A stretch of DNA of 64,000 nucleotides from positions 160,226 to 224,225 of the forward strand of contig NZ_JAPHOQ010000009.1 in NCBI RefSeq assembly GCF_026191355.1, in the 5' to 3' direction. The stretch's first letter is position 1. Every line of letters begins with the position of its first letter. The translations under genes were made by a program, and so were the position numbers. The DNA is from Legionella sheltonii (lineage in GTDB: Bacteria; Pseudomonadota; Gammaproteobacteria; Legionellales; Legionellaceae). The notes beneath the pieces were generated by a model. That model searched no databases. It was not told the DNA's origin and saw only the letters and a list, made by a program, of their open reading frames with translations. Shown here one piece after another: positions 7,916 through 17,788 of this stretch.

Positions 7916-10900
7916 ATGGCCAGACTAAACATACTCTCTGATGACGATTTTAATAAGCTCTACACAATACCTGTTTTGGAAGATGAGGACCGTCCGTTTG
8001 TGTTTGAGCTAGATGAAGAGGATAAAGCATACCTTAACTCATTTGATAACGTTCCCAAAAAGATCAATTATATTCTGCAAATTGGATTTTTTAGAATCAC
8101 AAACTATTTTCACCATATCACGTTTCAGGGGAACAGACAGGATACCTGGTATGTAATCAAGACATATTTTCCTTCAGAAAAATTTCCCAAAACAAAAGTA
8201 AGCAAGCGGCATCACTATGATAATCGTAACGCCATTTTGAAAAAATATAATGCATCTATTTATTCGAGTCATCACAAAGATAAAGCACTGCGTTATGCCA
8301 GAGAATTGATGAAGCAGCATGCTGTGCCAAAATACGTGTTTGATTCTCTTCTGGAATACTTCCATCAGCATAAGATTATTAGGCCATCCTATACTACATT
8401 GCAAGAAATGGTTTCTGAGGCACTAAACAATGAAAAAAATAGATTAAGTAACAAGATATATACCTTAATGGACAAGCCTTTCAGGGAACTATTGGCTGAG
8501 TTCCTGGAAAAAGATGAGTTGTTTTATCAATTGACGACTTTAAAAAAAGACCAGAAAGATTTTACAACAGCAGAGATTAACGCTTCCGTCAAAAAGCATC
8601 AATTTCTCTCATCGCTCTATCAAAAATCCATTGAAATCATCAAAGAACTGGATATTTCAGAGCAAAATATAATCCACTATGCTGACTTGGCTGTATACCA
8701 CACGGTTTACGGATTACGCGCTATGAAACAAAAGAATTTATCCAGATTGTATCTCATGTGTTACGCGTACAATCGTTATTTAAAAATAAGTGATCATATA
8801 ATCAGCAGCTTTACTCACAAAGTGAATCTCTACGCAGGTGAAGCAGAAGAGTACCAAGCCGAAGCAATACTTAATGCCAAGGATGATGATAAAGATCATC
8901 GTGATACTGCCGCTGCGATTTTATCGCTGGTAAATAATAAGAAAGTTGCAGACAACGCCATACGAACAAAAGCCTATGAGATTGTGCCTCAAGAAAAATT
9001 TCAACAGTTTATACGAAAAATAAAAAAACCAAATTTCACACCCGAATTTTATCGCTGGGAATACTATAAAAAAATAGCACCTACAATTAAGCTTAATACA
9101 CGTGCTGCATTTAAGGCATTGGATTTTCAGAGCAAAAACAAGGAACTACAAGCAGCAATTACCTTTTTGAAGGGACACTATGCCAGTAATAAAGTGTTCA
9201 GCTCTTATCAATTCAAAGATATTCCAATTGAATTTATACCCAAGCTGTTGCGACGCCATGTTATTAAAAAAATCAGATTGGGTACAACCAGCAAAAAAAC
9301 AAAGTGCATTGATGCAGACAAATACGAAGTAATGCTGTACCTTCAGATTGAAAAGGGCATCAAGTCAGGATCAGTCACCATTTATAATAGCTTATCGTAC
9401 CGTGCCTTAAATGATGAGCTGCACCCAAAGCAAGACTGGGATAAAAACAAGAAATCTATCATTAAACAGTTGGAGAATAAGCTGCTGGCAAATAATATCA
9501 ACGACCTTCTTAAAGAGCTTGAAAGCCGATTAGGGCCGCGCTACAAAGAGGTCAATGATAAGATTACTTCTGGCGAAAACAAAAAAATCAAACTGAAGCA
9601 CAATAAAAAAGGAGAGGTAATTCGTTGGACTTTACCTTATAAAAAATCAGATGATGGTGTTAATAATCCTTTTTATGAAAACATGCCCCTAACCAGTATT
9701 GCTAAAATTATACAGTTTACGCATAGCCAGACAGACTTTATGAAAAAATTTACTCATATATTGCCATCAGGCAGTAAAAAGCAAGTCGATGAGTCTGTAT
9801 TGTCGGCCTGTCTGGTTGCTAAGGGCACTGGTATTGATATTGACAAAATGAAAGACATTAGCGATGTTAAAGAGCATGACCTCAAGTCAACTTACGCTGA
9901 TTTTATTCGACACATGACCTTAACACAAGCCAGTGATGTGGTTATGAATCGTTTGAAGAAACTCCCCATATTTGAAAAATATACGCTTGCTGATTACGGA
10001 ATTCATGCGAGCATAGACGGCCAAAAGCTTGAGACAAAATTCAACTCCATTATGGCGCGATTTTCAACAAAATATTTTGGGTTTGGGCAAGGTGTATCTG
10101 CTTACACCTTATGCGCGAACTGGTTACCCCTGTGTACTAAAATTATCGGTGCAAACGAGCATGAAAGCCATTATCTGTTTGATATGCTCAATAGTAATAC
10201 AAGCGATATTGAAATCGCCGCTATATCTGGGGACATGCACAGTATAAACCGCGTGAATTTCATCATACTCTTTCTTTTCGGATACCGGTTTATGCCACGA
10301 TTTACCCAGTTGGATAAAAAAGCGAGGAATAACCTGGTCAGTTTTGATGATCCAAAGGATTATGAAGGACTTCTGGTAAAACCAAGTAAGAAAGTGAATG
10401 TGCAGTTAATCATTAAAGAGTGGGACAATATTTTAAGAATCATGGCAACATTGGGACTGAAAAAGAGCAGCCAAAGTACTATTGTCAAAAAATTATCGTC
10501 ATACCAATCTAATGATACGTTACGGGCATTGATAGAACTGGATCAAGTCATCATGACACTGTACCTGCTTGATTATATTGATGATGAAGGGATGCGTAAA
10601 ACAGTTCATCGTTCTTTAAATCGGGGTGAGTCATACCACCAGCTCAGAGCCGCTATCGCAAGGATTAGTAGCAGGAAATTAGCTGGAAAAACCGAGATTG
10701 AGCTAACCATTAATAACGAATGCGCACGATTACTGTCCAACTGTATTATTTTTTACAATGCATCCCTTCTGACTGGACTTTATGAGCATTACAAACAGAA
10801 CAAAATGGAGGAAGAATGTTTGAAAATAATTCGTCTATCCCCCGTTGCATGGCTACATGTTAATTTGATTGGAATTTATGAATTTTATAACGATCATGAA

Positions 10901-10972
10901 TGTCTTAATTTACAAGAACTTATAAAAAAATTGGTAAGCAATGAAAAAATCAATTTATTAGCTAAAACCTAG
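7916..10972 (+). CDS. tnpA: Tn3-family transposase, copy 1
   Basis: 1018 aa from the ATG at 7916 (MARLNILSDDDF, preceded by GAAGG); a longer frame starts at an upstream TTG but has no support. The catalytic DDE core is visible: first Asp in HASIDGQK, second in ISGDMHSINRVNF followed by FGYRFMPR, and Glu in RSLNRGESYHQLR. The length is usual for Tn3 transposases. It carries out replicative transposition at the 63-bp termini. Its TAG stop lies inside the right inverted repeat. The protein is identical to copy 2. Confidence 0.95.
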   Translation: MARLNILSDDDFNKLYTIPVLEDEDRPFVFELDEEDKAYLNSFDNVPKKINYILQIGFFRITNYFHHITFQGNRQDTWYVIKTYFPSEKFPKTKVSKRHHYDNRNAILKKYNASIYSSHHKDKALRYARELMKQHAVPKYVFDSLLEYFHQHKIIRPSYTTLQEMVSEALNNEKNRLSNKIYTLMDKPFRELLAEFLEKDELFYQLTTLKKDQKDFTTAEINASVKKHQFLSSLYQKSIEIIKELDISEQNIIHYADLAVYHTVYGLRAMKQKNLSRLYLMCYAYNRYLKISDHIISSFTHKVNLYAGEAEEYQAEAILNAKDDDKDHRDTAAAILSLVNNKKVADNAIRTKAYEIVPQEKFQQFIRKIKKPNFTPEFYRWEYYKKIAPTIKLNTRAAFKALDFQSKNKELQAAITFLKGHYASNKVFSSYQFKDIPIEFIPKLLRRHVIKKIRLGTTSKKTKCIDADKYEVMLYLQIEKGIKSGSVTIYNSLSYRALNDELHPKQDWDKNKKSIIKQLENKLLANNINDLLKELESRLGPRYKEVNDKITSGENKKIKLKHNKKGEVIRWTLPYKKSDDGVNNPFYENMPLTSIAKIIQFTHSQTDFMKKFTHILPSGSKKQVDESVLSACLVAKGTGIDIDKMKDISDVKEHDLKSTYADFIRHMTLTQASDVVMNRLKKLPIFEKYTLADYGIHASIDGQKLETKFNSIMARFSTKYFGFGQGVSAYTLCANWLPLCTKIIGANEHESHYLFDMLNSNTSDIEIAAISGDMHSINRVNFIILFLFGYRFMPRFTQLDKKARNNLVSFDDPKDYEGLLVKPSKKVNVQLIIKEWDNILRIMATLGLKKSSQSTIVKKLSSYQSNDTLRALIELDQVIMTLYLLDYIDDEGMRKTVHRSLNRGESYHQLRAAIARISSRKLAGKTEIELTINNECARLLSNCIIFYNASLLTGLYEHYKQNKMEEECLKIIRLSPVAWLHVNLIGIYEFYNDHECLNLQELIKKLVSNEKINLLAKT

Positions 10973-11212
10973 ACTGGTAAAGGGTTATATGGGGTCTGTG
11001 GGAAATTTCGTACCTTCCTGCAAAGAACCCCTATAAGGAATGAAGAGGTAAATCAGGACAAACCAGTGCTATCTGGATAAAACCCCGTCTAATAGTTTTT
11101 ATTGAAGTATAATCTATTGCTCGTTTTTGCAACGGAGCCCTAATTTTACTGTATAAAATCAATCCTTTGGTCTTTTGAAATTCCTATAACCTCAAGGTAG
11201 ACTTACGGATGA

Positions 11213-14200
11213 CTAACACTGGAAGAGCCTCTTTTTTAACCCATCGAGCTGCTCCATACAGCGGTCAATCTGCTCTTTGTGATGCAAGGCTGTGATAAAA
11301 AATCTGATTCGTGCCTGATTTTCTGTGACTCCTGGAGCAATAATAGGAGGGGCACAAATTCCATTCTGGAATAATTGATAAGATGCCTCAATGGTAGATT
11401 GAGAATCCCCAATGATTATAGGGATAATGGGGGTATTTTTTGACATACCTGAATCCAGCCCAAGTTCATTAATATTGTGCAAAAAATAAGCCGCATTTTC
11501 TTGCATTTTGCTGATTAATTCCGGATGATTTTTAAGAATTCTTAGAGAAGCAAATGCCGCAGCGGCGTTTGCAGGAGTAATACCTGCAGAAAAAACAAAC
11601 CCAGGGGCTGAATATTTTAAATACTTAATCAGATGCTCTGAAGCGCAGACAAAACCACCACAACTGGACAAAGCTTTACTCAAGGTTCCAATTATCAGAT
11701 CCACATCTTCTGGAGATTGTTTATAATATTCCAGAACTCCTCTACCCGTATTCCCGATAACACCTATTGAATGAGCCTCATCGATCATAAGAAAGCATTC
11801 GTACTGCTTCTTTAAGGCGATTATTTTGTCTATAGGTGATATATCGCCGTCCATACTAAAAACACTTTCAGTAACAATCAATATTTTTTCATATTTATGT
11901 CTGATATCAGCAAGCTGCGTGGCTAATGATTCTACATCATTATGTTTAAATACGAATAGATCGGCTCCAGAATACAATGCCCCCAATAAACTGCTGTTAT
12001 GTGCCAGTTCGTCATAAATAATGGCATCCCCTTGACCAAATAAATGAGTAATCGTACTGACAACCGTTTGGTAACCTGCTGTAAATACAATGGCATCATC
12101 AAAACCTAAAAAATCAGCAAGCGATTTTTCTAAGGCCTCGGTAATTACACGGTTTCCTGCAACTAATCGGCTTGCTGAGGCTGAACTTCCATATTGGTCA
12201 ACAGTATCTTTAATAAACTGTTTCACTTCAGAATGATCACTTAATCCCAGATAGTTATAAGATGCAAAGTTAATGTAGTCCTTACCCTCCAGCTTGATAA
12301 TACTGTTTGACGCACTTTCGTATGCGCGCAAATACAACTTATCATATCCATGTATGGTAAGATTAGTGTACATTTCCATTAATTTTTTTATTTTCGGTAA
12401 TTCTTCGAGCTTGCGGATCTGTTGTTTTACTTTTATATTTTGGGAAATTTCTCCAGCCAGTTTTCGAATACTCTGATTTTTGTTAGCGATAACATCACTT
12501 ATTTCAAATTCAATAGACAGAGCTTGCTGTAAATTGGTAAGTAATTTCACATATAAAATTGAATCAAGTCCGAGGCATTCCAACGATGTCTTCGGTTTTA
12601 TTGCCAATGAATTAGGATAACTTTCTCTGATTAATTGAATCAGCTTTTTTTCAATAAGTTCCTGAGAGATTTTACCAGCACATTCAGACGATTGTGACGA
12701 TGAATAATTAGAGCGATTCTGTGCCAATTCACGATTAGTTTTATGCATTGTTGTATTTATATCATAGTGAAACAAAATACATTCAGGATGAGCTTGGATG
12801 TATTTTGCCGATTGGCATCGTTGCAATTTACCACTAGTTGTTTTGAGAACAGTATGTGGTTTAACTAGATCAACAACTTCCGCCGCAATTCCAAAATTTT
12901 GATTAATAGAAACGAAAATTTGCTGCATTAATTCTTCATAATTGATAGATTTTCTTTGTTTTACTTCAACAGCAAGCCTTAATTTACTTGTTCCTGATTG
13001 ACTCGATTCATAGGCAATACAACAACCACCACGAATATCAGGATTACAAGATTGCACTACAGCTTCAATTTCATGAGCATAAAAATTACGTCCGCCAATG
13101 ATAATGAGATCATTAATCCGACCTGTAATATATAGTTTTCCATTGGAGATAAATCCAAGATCTCCACTATGATAATATCGTTCTGCATCTGCTCCGATTT
13201 TAAAAGCGGCTTTCGTTTTTTCCGGATTATTCCAATAACCTGAGGAAATACTTTTCCCACCAATCACTACTTCACCAATTTGATTCTCTTCAAGAGTTGA
13301 TCTGGTTTCAGGATCAATAATAGTTACATTGACTAAAGGTTTGCCACAATCAACGAAATGCACCGCATGCTCACTGGAGTCAAAAATAATTTGGCGCTCA
13401 CCTAATGAATCTCTTTTAACTTGAACAACATTCAATGTTTCGCTCACTTCAGTGCTGCTGACAATGAGTGTACTTTCGGCATTACCATAACAGGGTAAAA
13501 GTGCGTACGGTCTTAAACCACACGGTTTGAATTTATCTAAAAACGCATGCATAGTGGCGTGGTTAATTGGTTCGGCCCCGCAAAATGCGACTTCCCATGA
13601 AGATAAATCAAGTGCACTCAAAAGCTCTTCATTGGCTTTACTGGTACAGAGATTATAAGCAAAATTGGGTCCGCCACTAATTGTCGCCTTGTATTTTGAA
13701 ATTAGCTCAAGCCATATGAGTGGGTTTTTTATGAAATTAAAGGGGCTGGTTAAGACTACTGGAAATCGATGATAAAGGGGAACCAGTATACCACCTATCA
13801 AACCCATATCATGATATGGAGGCAGCCAAATTAATCCTTTAGAGTCAGGATTAATATTAAATGCTTTGCCAATAAGCGCTAAGTTATGCGCAATATTATC
13901 ATGACTTATGATGACTCCTTTAGGATTTGCAGTGGTCCCTGATGTGTATTGGATAAAGGCTTTTTCCTCCATCTCTTCGAAAGAAAACGCACTTTCCTCA
14001 GCGCTTAAATCATCGGTTGCAATTACATGGCTTAGCTTTGATAATAAAAGCCCCATATTTTCTGGCACAGAAAAATGGTTTAAGACCTTTCTTTTCAAGC
14101 TGTTAAATGGCAAATAGTTAATATAGGGAATCTTTTTAATTTTTTTTAAAATTTCTCTTTCGCTCAACACAAGGGCTGGCTTGGCATTATCAAGAATATT

Positions 14201-14515
14201 TTCTAATCTGGAAATTGCCGAAAAATTTATGGGTGGATAAGAAGGAATCGCCAAGCGGTTAGTATAAAGACAAGCAATAAAGGCAGCAATAAAGTTTATT
14301 CCAGGAGTGTAAAGCAATAATACTCGATCGCCCTTCTGCGTCAATCGCAGAAGAGTGTTCCCAATCCCATTGATTTTCTGCATTAATTCTTTATAAGTAA
14401 CATCAATCGACTCATTCTTGTCATTAATATATGTAAGGGCAATCATATTTGGGGAATTAGTTACATTGTTAAAAAACTGATCAGGAAAATTCAAATTATT
14501 ATTATACATTTTCAA
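11213..14515 (-). CDS. Fatty acyl-AMP ligase / acyl carrier protein / alpha-oxoamine synthase fusion
   Basis: 1100 aa with three enzymatic parts. Residues about 1-590: FAAL-type adenylation domain (YTSGTTANPKG at 190-200, LPPYHDMGLIGG at 231-242, YHSGDLGF). About 615-695: acyl carrier protein with phosphopantetheine Ser652 (LGLDSI). About 705-1095: PLP-dependent alpha-oxoamine synthase (ESVFSMDGD, IDEAHSIG at 911-918, PLP lysine K947 in GTLSKALSSCGG), the family of serine palmitoyltransferase and AONS. It should load a free fatty acid on its own ACP and condense it with an amino acid, losing CO2, to give a 2-amino-3-ketone. The SDR and hydroxylase next door point to a 3-ketosphinganine-type product. 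The amino acid (Ser, Ala or Gly) is not readable. Probably transcribed after the SDR gene, 131 bp upstream. Confidence 0.88.
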   Translation of the reverse strand: MKMYNNNLNFPDQFFNNVTNSPNMIALTYINDKNESIDVTYKELMQKINGIGNTLLRLTQKGDRVLLLYTPGINFIAAFIACLYTNRLAIPSYPPINFSAISRLENILDNAKPALVLSEREILKKIKKIPYINYLPFNSLKRKVLNHFSVPENMGLLLSKLSHVIATDDLSAEESAFSFEEMEEKAFIQYTSGTTANPKGVIISHDNIAHNLALIGKAFNINPDSKGLIWLPPYHDMGLIGGILVPLYHRFPVVLTSPFNFIKNPLIWLELISKYKATISGGPNFAYNLCTSKANEELLSALDLSSWEVAFCGAEPINHATMHAFLDKFKPCGLRPYALLPCYGNAESTLIVSSTEVSETLNVVQVKRDSLGERQIIFDSSEHAVHFVDCGKPLVNVTIIDPETRSTLEENQIGEVVIGGKSISSGYWNNPEKTKAAFKIGADAERYYHSGDLGFISNGKLYITGRINDLIIIGGRNFYAHEIEAVVQSCNPDIRGGCCIAYESSQSGTSKLRLAVEVKQRKSINYEELMQQIFVSINQNFGIAAEVVDLVKPHTVLKTTSGKLQRCQSAKYIQAHPECILFHYDINTTMHKTNRELAQNRSNYSSSQSSECAGKISQELIEKKLIQLIRESYPNSLAIKPKTSLECLGLDSILYVKLLTNLQQALSIEFEISDVIANKNQSIRKLAGEISQNIKVKQQIRKLEELPKIKKLMEMYTNLTIHGYDKLYLRAYESASNSIIKLEGKDYINFASYNYLGLSDHSEVKQFIKDTVDQYGSSASASRLVAGNRVITEALEKSLADFLGFDDAIVFTAGYQTVVSTITHLFGQGDAIIYDELAHNSSLLGALYSGADLFVFKHNDVESLATQLADIRHKYEKILIVTESVFSMDGDISPIDKIIALKKQYECFLMIDEAHSIGVIGNTGRGVLEYYKQSPEDVDLIIGTLSKALSSCGGFVCASEHLIKYLKYSAPGFVFSAGITPANAAAAFASLRILKNHPELISKMQENAAYFLHNINELGLDSGMSKNTPIIPIIIGDSQSTIEASYQLFQNGICAPPIIAPGVTENQARIRFFITALHHKEQIDRCMEQLDGLKKRLFQC

Positions 14516-14646
14516 TGTCTCGTTTCTGTTGCAAAGATGGTCAGTACATCAAATTTATGTATAGATTATAGTTCACTTTTAGAACTTTTAGGTCAAAAAT
14601 AAAATTTTCCAATTTTTTATTGGAATGAGCGAGTTATGGTTGAATA

Positions 14647-15525
14647 TTATAGACGATTTTTACTGATGTTCCGATGCAATATTCTGGCGTATTTTTTAAA
14701 CAAAGGGAATAGAAGGCTGGAAAAAACCAAAATCATTTTAGCTATTAATCCCGGAGCAATAGCATCATGCTTTAACTTTTTTAAAGTATATTGTGCTACG
14801 TGTTCCGGCTTCCACAAACCGGCAGTGCCAGTGATGATTTTGGTGACTTCAGGCTTGAATTGCATTTCATAATGCAGCTGCTCCGTATCAGTATCCGGTG
14901 GATAAAGGAGAGATAAAGAGACAGAACTCCGAGTTAATTCTTGCTGCAGAATTTGTCCATACATACTAAGTGCTGACTTTGAAGGTCCATAAGGTGAATA
15001 GCCGTAAATCGCAAGAAGTCCCGCCACAGACGAAGTTAAAAGAATTTTAGCGCAGGAATTTTTTTGCAAAAAAGGCAGACAATAATGCACACAGTATATA
15101 CTGCCAAGATAATTCGTATTAATAGCTGTTTGATAATGTGCCACGTCAAGTTCTACAGCTAAACCTGGCCGTGCAATACCCGCTGTAACCATAAGCATAT
15201 CAACACCTTGCATAACCGTTATTGCTTCGCTGAGCGCGTTCTCGATTTCTTGTTGGTTAGCAATATCAGCTGAAAAACAATAAATTGCAGCATTTTTTTG
15301 TTTTTTTTGTAAAAATTCTTTGGCTTGTACTAGTTTTTCATTATTCCTGGCAATCAGGCATAGAGCATCCACCCCAGTTATTAACTCTTGCGCCAAACAT
15401 AAACCGATACCACTTGAACCGCCAACGATGATTACTTTTTTAAATTGCTGGTAGTATTTAATTTTATGCTCCCTAAAATAACGAATTATGGCCATCAGCT
15501 CTTTTTTATAGGCACCACAACTCAA
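14647..15525 (-). CDS. Short-chain dehydrogenase, 3-ketodihydrosphingosine reductase-like
   Basis: 292 aa. Rossmann glycine motif GGSSGIGLCLA, then TAGIARPG, NYLGSIY, catalytic Ser in LLTSSVAGLL and Y-x3-K in YGPSKSAL. After the active site comes YPPDTDTEQ, a stretch characteristic of KDSR/FVT1-type 3-ketosphinganine reductases rather than SDRs in general. A C-terminal hydrophobic helix (LIAKMILVFSSLLFPLF) and basic tail suggest membrane anchoring, as in KDSR. It would reduce the 3-keto product of the adjacent oxoamine synthase with NADPH. The first Met could be residue 1 or 11; both precede the Rossmann fold. Confidence 0.82.
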   Translation of the reverse strand: MSCGAYKKELMAIIRYFREHKIKYYQQFKKVIIVGGSSGIGLCLAQELITGVDALCLIARNNEKLVQAKEFLQKKQKNAAIYCFSADIANQQEIENALSEAITVMQGVDMLMVTAGIARPGLAVELDVAHYQTAINTNYLGSIYCVHYCLPFLQKNSCAKILLTSSVAGLLAIYGYSPYGPSKSALSMYGQILQQELTRSSVSLSLLYPPDTDTEQLHYEMQFKPEVTKIITGTAGLWKPEHVAQYTLKKLKHDAIAPGLIAKMILVFSSLLFPLFKKYARILHRNISKNRL

Positions 15526-15594
15526 AAATCAATAATGCTTGCCTATAATTATATACATAGTGCTTAAGGCTATTAAAATTTTCAGGATAAATAT
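15526..15594. promoter_or_regulatory. Divergent promoter region of the lipid cluster
   Basis: 69 bp between the SDR (minus) and hydroxylase (plus) starts. It is AT-rich with a TATAAT hexamer at 15544-15549. Both arms of the cluster must start transcription here or close by. No clear operator palindrome is seen. Confidence 0.4.
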
Positions 15595-16338
15595 ATGAAC
15601 ATTTCATCATTTCTGTTGTATCTGTTAAGTGTATGGCTAATGGTGTATGCGGTTTTGCTAGGTATTTATTTTATCACGGGTTTTTTTATTGAAAAAAGCA
15701 CGGTAAATCTTATTAGTTTAAAAATACAAAAAGACAAGGTAACCTCGCGTCAAGACAAAATAATTGATATCCGCCAAAGTATCATTTCCTTGATAACCAT
15801 CAGCTTTTTCCTCGGATTAGGTTATACCTTAAGGCATTATGGCTTTTCGCTATTTAAAGTAAACACTGCTTCTTTAATAATGTATCTGCTGTATTTTATT
15901 CTGTCTTTAGTTCTCTTTGATACATGGTTTTACTGGATGCATCGTTTACTTCACGTGCAACCTTTATTTAAATACGTGCATGCATGGCATCATCGTTCTC
16001 GTTTTCCATCAACCTGGGCCAATAATAGCGATTCCATCTTGGATAATTTATTTTTGCAATCTTATTGGTTAATCGCTTTTCTTATATTGCCTTTTCCTGC
16101 ATCAGTGCTCTTCGCCCATAAAATATTTGATCAAATTACTGGAATGATGGGCCATTCCGGCTATGAAATTAGTGGAACGTTACCTTTAAAATACAAATTC
16201 TTAGTCGCCGTACTACACCATGATCAGCACCATAGTGCAGTCAAATATAATTTTGCTACTCATTTTAGTTGGTGGGATAGAATCACCGGAACGTTACATC
16301 CTGATTATGATACTAAAAATAAGATGCTTACGCGTTGA
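15595..16338 (+). CDS. Membrane fatty-acid hydroxylase / sterol desaturase family enzyme
   Basis: 247 aa, four or so hydrophobic helices and the full set of di-iron histidine boxes: HRLLH, HAWHH and HHDQHH. The sequence around them (FDTWFYWMHRLLH and NFATHFSWWDRITGT) is that of the FA_hydroxylase superfamily, which includes sphinganine C4-hydroxylases, fatty-acid alpha-hydroxylases and sterol C4/C5 oxidases. Located divergently from a KDSR-like gene, it most likely hydroxylates the sphingoid base or its acyl chain, using O2 at the membrane; the position is unknown. AGGATAAATAT precedes the ATG. Confidence 0.85.
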   Translation: MNISSFLLYLLSVWLMVYAVLLGIYFITGFFIEKSTVNLISLKIQKDKVTSRQDKIIDIRQSIISLITISFFLGLGYTLRHYGFSLFKVNTASLIMYLLYFILSLVLFDTWFYWMHRLLHVQPLFKYVHAWHHRSRFPSTWANNSDSILDNLFLQSYWLIAFLILPFPASVLFAHKIFDQITGMMGHSGYEISGTLPLKYKFLVAVLHHDQHHSAVKYNFATHFSWWDRITGTLHPDYDTKNKMLTR

Positions 16339-16377
16339 GTATCCGATTCGCAATACAAATCATAAAGGAGGCTACAC

Positions 16378-17769
16378 ATTATTTCTTATAAGCGATCGAT
16401 TATTTTAGTTGTTTCCCTAGCATTATTTATGGAAACACTGGATGCAACGATTATTAACACTGCTATTCCCGTGATTGCTCGTGACTTATTAGCTAATCCA
16501 CTGGATTTAAAAATAACACTCATTGCTTACTGGCTAAGTCTGGCTATTTTTATGCCTGCCAGTGGATGGTTGGCGGATAGATTTGGCATGAAACACGTTT
16601 TTATATCTGGAATATTTATTTTTACACTGAGTTCCTTATCTTGTGGTTTTGCACATCATTTATCATCATTAGTGGTTTCTAGGACTTTTCAAGGGATAGG
16701 AGGCGCGTTCATTGTTCCAGTAGGACGTTTAATCGTTCTACGTACTTTCGCCCTCCATGAATTTGTCGATGCAATGAATAAAGTGATTATGGTCGTCGCT
16801 TTAGGCTTTATCATGGGGCCTATTTTAGGTGGATTTATAACCCATTATGTTTCTTGGCAATGGATTTTTTGGATCAATATTCCCGTAGGCCTATTTACCA
16901 TGCTCATGGCTTCATATTTCCTAAAACCCCCCTCCTTACAAGCCGCACCTCCTTTTGATTTTTTAGGTTTTATTTTTTTGGGCAGTTGTATTGGCGGATT
17001 TATTTTCGCGTTTTCTGCTTTAAGCGAGACGGCCCTGTCCAATAAGCAACCAGCATGGATGATTATGTTTGCTTCCCTCTTGTTATTATTAGCATTTTTT
17101 TATCATGCAAAAAAACGCGGATCTTCATTGATTAAAGTAGAATTATTTTTTTCGCGCATCTTTCTAATTGCCATCCAAGGAAGCTTATTATCGCAATTAG
17201 GGTTTGGTAGTGTGCTTTTTTTATTTCCCTTATTGGCACAAATTGGGCTTGGTTATTCATCACAAGCATCGGGCTTACTATTAGCCCCGGCGGCTATTGG
17301 TTTCATAGCAGCAAGACCCGTGGCTTCATTACTTCTGCGCTACAGCGGATTTAAACGACTACTTATATTAAATACGCTATTAGTAAGTAGCTCTTTGTGG
17401 ACATTCATGTTTATTACTAAAGATACATCTATTAGTATGATTGTCCTGAGTCTTTTTCTTTTTGGATTTTTAATTTCGATACAATACAGTGCAATGAACT
17501 CTTTAGCTTATGTAGAAATATCAGAAGACAATATCAGTTATGCAGCCAGCATAGTCAGTACTATACAACAACTGGCTCAAAGTTTAGGAGTGGCTACTAC
17601 GACCTTATTCATCCAAATGTTTGCTTCCTCAGTACCGAAAAATTTACTTACGATGAATGTCTTTCATCATACTTTTTTAACAATGGGTATTATTACATTA
17701 ATCTCAACGCTGAATTTTATGCGTTTAAAATCTAATGACGGGCTTTCTTTATTGATCACTCCAAAATAG
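16378..17769 (+). CDS. DHA2-family (14-TM) MFS exporter with a probable ATT start
   Basis: About 463 aa. The first ATG in frame (16429) would begin at METLDATIIN, inside the TM1 end motif of DHA2 drug/proton antiporters, and would delete most of TM1. Upstream the frame stays open to a TAA at 16363 with no ATG, GTG or TTG. A perfect AGGAGG (16366-16371) lies 6 bp before ATT at 16378, giving an N-terminus ISYKRSIILVVSLALF that supplies TM1. So AUU initiation is the best reading. Other motifs: GWLADRFGMKHVF (motif A) and GPILGGFITHYVSWQWIFWINIP (motif C). Likely exports the lipid product or an intermediate. It follows the hydroxylase by 39 bp. Confidence 0.85.
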   Translation: MISYKRSIILVVSLALFMETLDATIINTAIPVIARDLLANPLDLKITLIAYWLSLAIFMPASGWLADRFGMKHVFISGIFIFTLSSLSCGFAHHLSSLVVSRTFQGIGGAFIVPVGRLIVLRTFALHEFVDAMNKVIMVVALGFIMGPILGGFITHYVSWQWIFWINIPVGLFTMLMASYFLKPPSLQAAPPFDFLGFIFLGSCIGGFIFAFSALSETALSNKQPAWMIMFASLLLLLAFFYHAKKRGSSLIKVELFFSRIFLIAIQGSLLSQLGFGSVLFLFPLLAQIGLGYSSQASGLLLAPAAIGFIAARPVASLLLRYSGFKRLLILNTLLVSSSLWTFMFITKDTSISMIVLSLFLFGFLISIQYSAMNSLAYVEISEDNISYAASIVSTIQQLAQSLGVATTTLFIQMFASSVPKNLLTMNVFHHTFLTMGIITLISTLNFMRLKSNDGLSLLITPK

Positions 17770-17788
17770 TTTTTTATCTCAACAGGAT

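Larger units (their letters stand above)
6985..11031 (+). mobile_element. Tn3-family transposon, copy 1
   Basis: 4047 bp with perfect 63-bp terminal inverted repeats (6985-7047 and 10969-11031) beginning GGGGTTCTTTGCAGG. It encodes a divergent serine resolvase and transposase with a res-type gap between them. Copy 2 at 22689-26735 has the same length and encodes identical proteins, so the duplication is recent. Confidence 0.92.

Noticed and set aside
16429..17769. MFS gene starting at ATG 16429
   Set aside because: It would lose most of TM1 and has no ribosome site, while AGGAGG precedes an in-frame ATT that restores the helix.
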